Of a stretch of DNA of 64,000 nt, positions 28,936 to 35,477 are shown in pieces. The DNA is from Phaeobacter inhibens DSM 16374. Lineage in GTDB: Bacteria; Pseudomonadota; Alphaproteobacteria; Rhodobacterales; Rhodobacteraceae. Both the position numbers and the translations under genes were made by a program. Location of the stretch: the NCBI RefSeq assembly GCF_000473105.1, contig NZ_KI421498.1, forward strand, positions 434,001-498,000, given 5' to 3'. The notes under the pieces were generated by a model that searched no databases, was not told where the DNA came from, and saw only the letters and a list, made by a program, of their open reading frames with translations. The stretch's first letter is position 1; the number at the start of each line of letters is the position of its first letter.

Positions 28936-29370
28936 TTATCTGCGCCGGTTCAGCATCACCGTGCCAAGCACCGCATCCGTCAGCCCCTGACCGCGCGCAG
29001 ACATCAGCATCATCAGGATCGAGATAATCTGCAGCACCGGAAAGGCCATTGAGATCGAATATCCGGCGGTATGCAGCAACGCACCCTGACCATCAAGCTT
29101 GCGCCCTGAGAGGTCCCGCAACTCAATCCCTGCGATGAGCATCCCCCAGGTGGCGGAGCCTGCTGCGATGGTGACCGCGCGGTAGATGAAGCCGATGACC
29201 AGATAGAGCAGAGGCCAGATGAACAGCCCGGTAAAGGCGGTGAAAACCACCGCGACACTGGCCAGAAGCGTGATCAATACGCTGTCCATCAGCCAGGCGA
29301 ACAGGCGTTTTGAGGCAACAAACTGGTAAAAATCGGCCTGATAGTCCGGGTCGGGCAGGGCGGTCATCAA
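28936..29370 (-). CDS. RDD family membrane protein
   Basis: 144 residues. The RDD-type opening (ASKRLFAWLMDSVLITLLASVAVV) is followed by two more membrane helices and GMLIAGIELRDLSGRKLDG, a common RDD phrase. The role of this family is poorly known. It is separate from the next gene by about 120 bp. Confidence 0.85.
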   Translation of the reverse strand: MMTALPDPDYQADFYQFVASKRLFAWLMDSVLITLLASVAVVFTAFTGLFIWPLLYLVIGFIYRAVTIAAGSATWGMLIAGIELRDLSGRKLDGQGALLHTAGYSISMAFPVLQIISILMMLMSARGQGLTDAVLGTVMLNRRR

Positions 29371-29492
29371 AGCCTCCTTCTGGCTTTATCTCGGGATAGT
29401 TTTTGGGGGCTGTAGCCTGCGAGAGGCGGCGGCGGTTTGGGTGCGCATTTGCCCCGCCCCTGATGGGGCGAGGCGGGGGGGGGCGGCGGAGG

Positions 29493-29963
29493 TCAGTGAC
29501 GCTTGCTGCGACGGGAGCCGCTGTCGTCGTCGTTCTCGTCGTCGATTTCGATAGCCTCATCGTCGTTCTGCAGCGCGCGCTCATGCATGAACTCATCGAA
29601 TTCGGATTTGTCCTTCGCGGCGCGCAGGCGCTGCAGGAAGGCTTCGAAATCATGCTGCTCCTGTTCCAGGCGCTGCAATGTGTCGGCTTTGTAGGCGTCA
29701 AAGGCGCTATTGCCGGACGGGGTCATCGCCGACATACCATGGCGGGCCCAGGATTTACGGCGCGTGCTGCAGGATTTTGAGAACATACGTTTGCTCCAGA
29801 TCATGTAAAACAAGAGGGCCAGGCCAACCGGCCAGAAAAACACGAAGCCAAGGACCATCGCTGCGATCCAGGCGCCTTTGCCCTTGCTGTCCAGCCAGGA
29901 TTCGCTGCGGGAAAACCAGCCCTGTTCGGACGGCTGCGGGGCGGTTGAGGTATAACTCGTCAT
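29493..29963 (-). CDS. DUF2852 family membrane protein
   Basis: 156 residues from the ATG at 29963. A hydrophobic region at about 32-58 (AWIAAMVLGFVFFWPVGLALL) holds one or two membrane helices. The rest is cytoplasmic and helical (AYKADTLQRLEQEQHDFEAF), ending in an acidic stretch and a basic tail RRSKRH. The function is not known. Two copies of an operator-like sequence lie just upstream. Confidence 0.85.
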   Translation of the reverse strand: MTSYTSTAPQPSEQGWFSRSESWLDSKGKGAWIAAMVLGFVFFWPVGLALLFYMIWSKRMFSKSCSTRRKSWARHGMSAMTPSGNSAFDAYKADTLQRLEQEQHDFEAFLQRLRAAKDKSEFDEFMHERALQNDDEAIEIDDENDDDSGSRRSKRH

Positions 29964-30000
29964 CGGGGTCTCCAGGTTAACGTTGCAAGGTGCGGCGTCT

Positions 30001-30019
30001 ATGTAAATGCGCTTCACAT
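30001..30019. promoter_or_regulatory. Operator-like sequence, copy 1
   Basis: ATGTAAATGCGCTTCACAT, an imperfect dyad ATGTRAA-N5-TTCACAT, 38 bp before the DUF2852 gene start. A second copy lies at 30060-30078. Confidence 0.5.
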
Positions 30020-30059
30020 TATGGAATATCGGAGTCCCCGGGCTTGGTTTCAAGGCTTG

Positions 30060-30078
30060 ATGTAAATCTTTTTCACAT
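30060..30078. promoter_or_regulatory. Operator-like sequence, copy 2
   Basis: ATGTAAATCTTTTTCACAT matches copy 1 at every position outside the central five bases. The copies are 59 bp apart and point the same way. Confidence 0.5.
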
Positions 30079-30140
30079 ACTGGGTGTGGCGTGGGGTTAA
30101 GTATTTGATTTTGATGATTAAATTTAGTTGTAGCTGTAGC

Positions 30141-30186
30141 TGTAGCGGGACACTTCCGTTTGCAAACTCGGACACTTCAAGTTGCA
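30141..30186. repeat. Proposed phage right end with twin transposase-binding repeats
   Basis: After TGTAGC come two copies of GGACACTTC-N3-TTGCA, starting at 30148 and 30170, exactly 22 bp apart in the same orientation. MuA sites R1 and R2 are likewise adjacent 22-bp direct repeats, and TGTAGCGGGACAC matches 10 of 13 bases of the Mu right terminus TGAAGCGGCGCAC. TGTAGC itself is repeated three times (30129-30146), so the exact boundary could be 6 or 12 bp further left. An IS end remnant is the main alternative. Confidence 0.5.
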
Positions 30187-30558
30187 GCAATTTTTTTGAA
30201 GTTGGACAGCGTGCTAAATAGCGGTTTTAGCGGCGCACGAAGCTAACGCGACGTGGGAGCTGGACTTGGCGCGCAGCCTATGCTGCCAGACAGTAAACGC
30301 GTAGCGGATCACTACGAGCATACTGCCCACCGACAGTATCGCCCATCAGCGCAGAAAACAGGCGCTGCACAGTCACACGATCTGCCTACAGGAGGCACGC
30401 CACGCCAACCAATCTCGCCGTGCATGCCGCTCGCATTATAGAGCTTCGCTGCGCTCGCGAATTTACGCCGTAGGTCAGCTCACACATTGCGGAAGAAACG
30501 ACGTTCAATTTTCGCTTCAAGCTAATGATCTAAAATTACAAGAAGGCCCCGATTTTTG
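30187..30558. other. Non-coding end region of the prophage
   Basis: About 370 bp with no credible gene. A possible third end site, AGCGGCGCACGAA at 30230-30242, resembles the Mu right-end core. Short inverted repeats such as TTCGC/GCGAA occur near 30445-30461. It leads into the 3' end of the TcmP gene. Confidence 0.4.
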
Positions 30559-31815
30559 TTAGAACTTGGTGAAAAGCGTTCTCTGGCTGGGTCGGATCAA
30601 AATGTCAGATACTTCAACCCTCGTGCTTGCTTTCTTTTTGCCTCCATCTTTCTTTCCGACTTCAATCTCACCGTCCGAAGAAAGTTTTTGAAGCACTTTG
30701 AAAATCATATCGTTTTGGGCAGCAGTAAGATTTCCGATCTGCGATAGCAACTGCTCCACAGTGAGGATGTCATCGGTCATGTTGTCCATGACTCGCTTTG
30801 GAAGCTCATTTTCAAGTTCGCCCAGCAGCGTAACCTCGTCCTCATCGCGGAAGGAAAATAGAGATTCTTTGCTTTCTATAAGTCGATGGTCGAAACCAAG
30901 TTCGAACAGACTCCCTCTGCCAATATGACGGAAATGGTTTTGCTTATCCCAATGCACGGAAAGCATTTTATCCCGAGCGGCTTGGTGTTTTGAAAGGTGC
31001 GCCAACAACATCCAGCGCTTGTCAGTTTTTGAGTACATCATAAAGGGAGTGAAAAAATGTGCTCCGCTATTTTTGCGAAGGTTTTCCATTACCGTTCTCT
31101 GAGCCGTTGCTCGACCGAATTTCTCATCGTCCTTAAGCGTTTGCCAGGTAGAGACGAACTCCTCCGAAATGCCAAACTGTCTCAGCCCCTCCAGGCCGCT
31201 TCCATCCGTCCGCAAATAGTTTAACAACGCATCGATCGAAAAGGTGAGAATGGCCTCTGGTTTATCCAAGTTGGAAAAAATCTGTTGAAGGCAAGTTACT
31301 GGGACGTCAACGTATCCCCATTGATCCAGGACAAAGAAGCTTCGCCCTTGTCTTTGACGTTTTTTTATGTCCGCAATTATTCGTGGGAGTAACACTTCAA
31401 ACTCTCCCGTTTGCAACACAATGGTGTCACCAACCTGCTCCGAAAATTCACTCTTGGACAGTTCATGGCGTAGAGCCGCCATGTGCAAAGCATTTGCATC
31501 ACTAAAATAGAAGTGCGCTACAATTTCCAGCGGCTTGTGCCGCTCGGCATTGATTCGAGTTTTTGCTCTTTCTACCGCGTTCAATAGCGCAAAGGGGCTG
31601 CCATACCTTGTTTCATGACCCCTTTGATAAAGCCCTCCGCCACAGAAGCCATCAACAATAGTTATTCTGAGTGTTTCCATGCGGCGATTGGCAGTCACCG
31701 TATCAAAATAGACATCCAAATACTGCTCAATAACTTCAAGTTTTCTCTCTGTATGAGCTTCGATGCCAGGTAGCGGTTCGCCAACTTTCCATTTGAAATT
31801 ATTTTCTTTAGACAC
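30559..31815 (-). CDS. tcmP: Three-Cys-motif partner protein TcmP
   Basis: 418 residues. TcmP proteins are named for standing next to a three-Cys-motif protein, as here. The N-terminal half looks like a SAM-binding Rossmann fold: ITIVDGFCGGGLYQRG at about 51-66, GSPFALLNAVE, FYFSDAN near 103-108 and FFVLDQWGYVDVP near 160-173, which sits where methyltransferases have a DPxG/DPPY-like motif. The C-terminal half holds a wHTH-like part (LLSQIGNLTAAQNDMIFKVLQKL) and a basic tail. It lies 68 bp after the DUF5131 gene on the same strand. GC is clearly lower than in the phage genes. The biochemical role is unknown. Confidence 0.85.
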   Translation of the reverse strand: MSKENNFKWKVGEPLPGIEAHTERKLEVIEQYLDVYFDTVTANRRMETLRITIVDGFCGGGLYQRGHETRYGSPFALLNAVERAKTRINAERHKPLEIVAHFYFSDANALHMAALRHELSKSEFSEQVGDTIVLQTGEFEVLLPRIIADIKKRQRQGRSFFVLDQWGYVDVPVTCLQQIFSNLDKPEAILTFSIDALLNYLRTDGSGLEGLRQFGISEEFVSTWQTLKDDEKFGRATAQRTVMENLRKNSGAHFFTPFMMYSKTDKRWMLLAHLSKHQAARDKMLSVHWDKQNHFRHIGRGSLFELGFDHRLIESKESLFSFRDEDEVTLLGELENELPKRVMDNMTDDILTVEQLLSQIGNLTAAQNDMIFKVLQKLSSDGEIEVGKKDGGKKKASTRVEVSDILIRPSQRTLFTKF

Positions 31816-31883
31816 GCGTCACCATTTGGTCAATGATATTTCCTCTTTGGAGGTCGAAAAGTAGAAGGCAAAATTAATAAATT

Positions 31884-32660
31884 TTAAGGTTGAACTTGAG
31901 GTGGCATTTCATCCCAAGTTCGCCCTCGATAGTCGCGGCCATTCAGTTTTTTTGATCGCTTTTTGTTGTCTTTACCCCAAGTGCCCCACTGTTTGAAGAA
32001 AAAGGCCGTTTCATACAGTCGGCAAGCATGATGGATATCATCGATCCAAACTTCTTTAATGGGTCGCGCGTCTTTGCCACTCTCCCCACCTACGATTGCC
32101 CAATCAATCCCAGTCAGATCAATATCCCCGACACAGGCAATCAGCGGTTCAAACGAAATGAAGCGGATTGATGCTGGAACCGCTCTGAGCTCATCAATTC
32201 TATGAACAACAGCTTGTCCTTCGACGCTTGTTCCGAGCCAAACATTTTCTAACGGCATCGGACAAATCCGTGACAATATGTCGGCCATTCTATCAGGGCG
32301 TTTGGTGAGAATTTGATAGTGGTGATGCGGTGTGGAGTGCATCACTTCCCACACCTTGGCCACAAATGCTTCCGACACATTTGGGTGGAAGAGATCACTC
32401 ATGGAGTTTACAAATATCTTCCGCGGCTTGCGCCACTTCTTGGGGATGTCGAGAGATTTATGGTCTTCGTGGACGACGCCGTTCCAAATGGTCCGCTTGC
32501 CAGACTTCCTCGTAAGGCCTTTGTATTTGTCCACTCCCATTGCCTCGAGCCGCTTTGCCATACTCATGGCGTAACAGTTCGTACATCCAGCAGACATGAT
32601 CGAGCAGCCCGCAACCGGGTTCCATGTCGCATCGGTCCATTCAATTTGAGTGTCGGCCAT
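31884..32660 (-). CDS. Three-Cys-motif protein, phage Gp37/Gp68 family (DUF5131)
   Basis: 258 residues. The N-terminus carries C19-x6-C26-x2-C29 (GCSIMSAGCTNCYA), the three-Cys motif, which resembles a radical-SAM type cluster site. Family phrases follow: MSDLFHPNVS, YQILTKRPDRM, NVWLGTSVEGQ, RFISFEPLI and WAIVGGESG, consistent with a TIM-barrel. The family is found in actinophages and in bacterial islands. Paired with TcmP downstream, it probably acts in the same pathway. No substrate is known. Low GC suggests transfer. Confidence 0.88.
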   Translation of the reverse strand: MADTQIEWTDATWNPVAGCSIMSAGCTNCYAMSMAKRLEAMGVDKYKGLTRKSGKRTIWNGVVHEDHKSLDIPKKWRKPRKIFVNSMSDLFHPNVSEAFVAKVWEVMHSTPHHHYQILTKRPDRMADILSRICPMPLENVWLGTSVEGQAVVHRIDELRAVPASIRFISFEPLIACVGDIDLTGIDWAIVGGESGKDARPIKEVWIDDIHHACRLYETAFFFKQWGTWGKDNKKRSKKLNGRDYRGRTWDEMPPQVQP

Positions 32661-32792
32661 TTGATCAATGAGTTCTTTTGTCAGAAGTTCTGTTCCTGTC
32701 TAAGCGATAGGGAACATTGGGGCAACAAAATTGGTTAGATTCTCATTTAGTCAGAATCAATGTGGGATCTAGAACCTGCATTGCTGCTGACA

Positions 32793-32954
32793 TCATTGGT
32801 CGGTCTGTCCCATGAATTTCCGGTGATCGGTTCGCGATGGCAGTAATACGGTCACTTCCTGCCGTTCGGTGTAGGTGGCCTTTGTCCGATATGGGCTGTG
32901 GCTGCCTTTACCATGGGCCATGATTTCTGAAGAAAAAGGGCTTTTGTCATCCAT
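32793..32954 (-). CDS. Small hypothetical protein coupled to the Cys-rich gene
   Basis: A 53-codon frame starts MDDKSPFSSEIMAHG at an ATG that overlaps the end of the Cys-rich protein gene by 8 bp. No family is recognised and no membrane segment is seen. The overlap suggests translational coupling, but the frame could be chance. Confidence 0.3.
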   Translation of the reverse strand: MDDKSPFSSEIMAHGKGSHSPYRTKATYTERQEVTVLLPSRTDHRKFMGQTDQ

Positions 32955-33237
32955 CACAAGCGCACCCTCGGCCCTTACGACAGGCTTTGCTGCGGCTGAT
33001 ACAAGAGTTTCCACAGGCTTTCCCCTTGCGGCATGTCTTACAGCAGGCGGCATTCCAGATCGTTGCCTCAGTGTCGATGCCAAGCGCACGAAGGCGCTCC
33101 CAAGTTGCCGCTGTGTAGGCTGCTGGGTTGGTACTTTCTTGTAGATCGGACATGCTGTGGTTCAGATCAGCCGCAACTGCGATGTCCCCAACACCAACGA
33201 CTGCGAAAACTGCCAGAACGTTTATGAATTTGCGCAT
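32947..33237 (-). CDS. Small exported Cys-rich protein
   Basis: 96 residues from the ATG at 33237. A signal peptide (MRKFINVLAVFAVVG...AVAA) is followed by a short linker and a C-terminal cysteine-rich domain: CCKTCRKGKACG, then NSCISRSKACRKGRGCACDG, with eight cysteines in about 32 residues. I know this CxxCxKGKACGxSCIS pattern as a recurrent domain of small exported proteins, without a proven function. It is divergent from an exported SNase-like nuclease gene, 166 bp away. Metal binding or disulfide bonding is likely. Confidence 0.7.
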   Translation of the reverse strand: MRKFINVLAVFAVVGVGDIAVAADLNHSMSDLQESTNPAAYTAATWERLRALGIDTEATIWNAACCKTCRKGKACGNSCISRSKACRKGRGCACDG

Positions 33238-33403
33238 GGTTTCCCCCCCGGAAAATGAATCACCTATAAATTGCATGGATCGTGCGGCATTAAACTGACC
33301 CATATCAAGTCGGGATGGGAGCGGAGGCAGCAACTTTAGGCTGTTCGCGGCTGGGTTCGATGCTACGAGAGGGCAACAGTTTTAAATACTAGGGCTTAGC
33401 AGA

Positions 33404-33826
33404 ATGAGACTATCCAGTGCGGTCGCGATGAGACCAGCAATTGCTGTGGCGCTCGCTCTTGTGGTTTCAATTCCCGCTTCGGCTGCTGGGCTACGGGTGC
33501 GCGATGCTGACACAATCGTGGTTGACGGAACACCAGTTCGACTACAGGGCGTAGATGCGCCAGAGTTGAAAACGAGAGCCGGGAAGGACGCCAGGCGTTG
33601 GATGGTCAACTTCCTTGCCGGTAAGAGTATTGAATGCAGCCTGAATGGCGAACGTTCCTATGACCGCTACATTGGTGTCTGCTATGCTGAAGGCCAAGAT
33701 ATAGGGGCGGCGGTTATCGCTGCGGGCCACGCGCTAGATTGTCGCCGCTATTCTGGTGGGCGATATCGTCATTTGGAGACCCCGGCGGCGAAGTCCCGAA
33801 TACGCCGTGCTTCTTACTGCCGTTGA
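33404..33826 (+). CDS. Exported thermonuclease (SNase-like) family protein
   Basis: 140 residues, the only plus-strand gene of the phage region. A signal peptide (IAVALALVVSIPASAAG) precedes an SNase fold: VRDADTIVVDGTPVRLQGVDAPE carries the first metal-binding and catalytic residues, and DRYIGVCYAEGQDIGAAVIAAGHA is the second conserved block. It would cut nucleic acid outside the cytoplasm. It is shorter than staphylococcal nuclease but typical for phage-borne and alphaproteobacterial forms. It converges with gpD, whose stop is 40 bp away. Confidence 0.85.
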   Translation: MRLSSAVAMRPAIAVALALVVSIPASAAGLRVRDADTIVVDGTPVRLQGVDAPELKTRAGKDARRWMVNFLAGKSIECSLNGERSYDRYIGVCYAEGQDIGAAVIAAGHALDCRRYSGGRYRHLETPAAKSRIRRASYCR

Positions 33827-33865
33827 AACGGTTCGGTACCGTGCGGGCTGATCTCAGCGCGAGAT

Positions 33866-34846
33866 CTATTTCTTGGCCTTCTCGTTGTCGCGTTCTGCTT
33901 TGAAACTGGTTGTGAGTGTGGTGTCGAGGCGGTGGGTGACGCTGGTGATCAACCATTCGCCCTCCAGTTCGGGTTTGATGCCGGTCAGGTTGACCTTGGC
34001 CTCGGCCATCAGATCACCCCAGAAGCCGCCGAGCTGAACATTAACAGAGCCGCTGGCGCGGGCGGCGCGGGATAGGGCGGCGTCGGCGGCGCGCTGTGCC
34101 TCTGCCTCGTTCGGGTAACGGTGGCGCAGCTTCAGCTTGGGTTCTTTGTCTCCGGCCTTGCAGGTGCGGATCTCAGCGCTGCCAAGGTCGGTCCATTCCA
34201 CGATGACGCAGCCATATTTACCGCGTCCTTTCAGTTGCCAATCGCAAGACGACATCTGTGCGCGGTTCACCTCAAACACCGGCAGGGCAGAGCCATCAGC
34301 GGCCTTGTTTTCTCCGCGCTTGGCCACAACCAGAGCACCGCCCGCTGGCTTGGCGACGGCGTCCAGATCCTTGGCCAGGCGGGTCAGGAAGTTGAGGTCG
34401 CTTTCGGTGGTCTGCGCCAGATAGGCATAGCGGTGGGATTTCAGGCTGTCGCTGATCACCGGTTTCAGCCCGTGTTCGCCCGCAATCTTGGTGATGATGT
34501 CGGCAAGGGAGACGTTGCGCCAGGACCGGGATTTGCGCGCCCGGATACCGCTCAGCATATCTGCGGCCTTGGCACCAATGGTCATGATATCCGGCGCAAT
34601 GCTGCCGCTCAGCTCATCCACCACAAAGCGCCCGATTTCCACCAGATCACCGGTGAAGCCAAGCGAGATTTGCAACGCGGCGCCGGTTTCAGGCAGGGCG
34701 ATGGCATAGTCGCGGTCGTCCACCGTGATCTCGGCCCGGTCTGATTTGCTGCCCGCCTCATCAATGACGGTCAGACCGATCAGGCGGTCGGCAAAATTGC
34801 CGGTGACATCCTCACCATCGGCGATGATCTGATAAGCAACTTTCAT
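33866..34846 (-). CDS. Phage late control/tail hub protein, P2 gpD type
   Basis: 326 residues (P2 gpD is 387). It forms the baseplate hub through which the spike protein passes. Family signs: YQIIADGEDVTGNFADRLIGL, RFVVDELSG, the central LAQTTESDLNFLTRLAKDLDAVA and the C-terminal LEGEWLITSVTHRLD. It overlaps gpX by 4 bp (ATGA), the last tail gene of a P2-like order. Confidence 0.9.
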   Translation of the reverse strand: MKVAYQIIADGEDVTGNFADRLIGLTVIDEAGSKSDRAEITVDDRDYAIALPETGAALQISLGFTGDLVEIGRFVVDELSGSIAPDIMTIGAKAADMLSGIRARKSRSWRNVSLADIITKIAGEHGLKPVISDSLKSHRYAYLAQTTESDLNFLTRLAKDLDAVAKPAGGALVVAKRGENKAADGSALPVFEVNRAQMSSCDWQLKGRGKYGCVIVEWTDLGSAEIRTCKAGDKEPKLKLRHRYPNEAEAQRAADAALSRAARASGSVNVQLGGFWGDLMAEAKVNLTGIKPELEGEWLITSVTHRLDTTLTTSFKAERDNEKAKK

Positions 34847-35055
34847 GACGTGCCCCAGAGGCGCAGCGGCTTGCGGACGGGGGCCGGGGCCGGATCGGGC
34901 AGGGCGATCAGCACCCCCTTGGGGAGGATAGGGCCAAGCCGCGCCAGCCCCGGATTGGCCTCATAAACGGCAACGGTCATGTCCTCGCGGCCATAGTGAT
35001 CCTTGCAGATTTCGTCGATCATATCGCCCTCGCTGGTGCGGTAGGTCTGCATCAC
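34843..35055 (-). CDS. Phage tail protein X, P2 gpX type
   Basis: 70 residues with the LysM-like gpX pattern: TYRTSEGDMIDEICKDHYG at the start and VYEANPGLARLGPILPKGVLIALP. P2 gpX is 67 residues. It lies between U and D with 4-bp overlaps on both sides, exactly as in P2. Confidence 0.9.
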   Translation of the reverse strand: MMQTYRTSEGDMIDEICKDHYGREDMTVAVYEANPGLARLGPILPKGVLIALPDPAPAPVRKPLRLWGTS

Positions 35056-35477
35056 AGCCCCCCGAGGAATGAGGACAGGACGCCATTGTCCTGGCCATAG
35101 GCTTGCAGGGTTAGCGAGAACTCAATTTTGCGCGGGGCACCATCGGCCAGAAAGACGCTTTTGCGTTCCTCAACATGGGTGATCACCCAGCGGTCCCAGA
35201 CCCAGCCGAGGCCATCGACCATCATCATGGGCTTGGCCACTTTGGCTTGTAGGCGCATCATTTCAACCTGTCGTAAACCGCCTTTGAAATGGGGATAAAT
35301 CACCCCTTCAAGCCGCAGTTCCTCGGCGTCTGGTCCGGTAAACTGAAGGGCCGGGGCACGTCCGATCCGATTCACCTTTTCCCAGCGGTAAGCGGCGGTG
35401 CGGGCAAACTGCTGGTAGGAATCCCCGCCCATACCAAAGCGAAAGCCACCAAGGGCCATCATGACCATGCTCAACAT
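35052..35477 (-). CDS. Phage tail protein U, P2 gpU type
   Basis: 141 residues; MVMMALGGFRFGMGGDSYQQFARTA and WRVI-like phrases (WDRWVITHVEERKSVFL) and the C-terminal PRKIEFSLTLQAYG match the gpU family, which ends or anchors the tail tube. It starts directly at the stop of the tape measure gene and overlaps gpX. Confidence 0.88.
   Translation of the reverse strand: MLSMVMMALGGFRFGMGGDSYQQFARTAAYRWEKVNRIGRAPALQFTGPDAEELRLEGVIYPHFKGGLRQVEMMRLQAKVAKPMMMVDGLGWVWDRWVITHVEERKSVFLADGAPRKIEFSLTLQAYGQDNGVLSSFLGGL

Noticed and set aside
30141-30186. IS21-type insertion sequence end
   Set aside because: Repeats near a TG end also occur in IS21 relatives, but no istA or istB genes are present, and the 22-bp spacing with a Mu-type phage alongside fits the phage end better. 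Not fully excluded.
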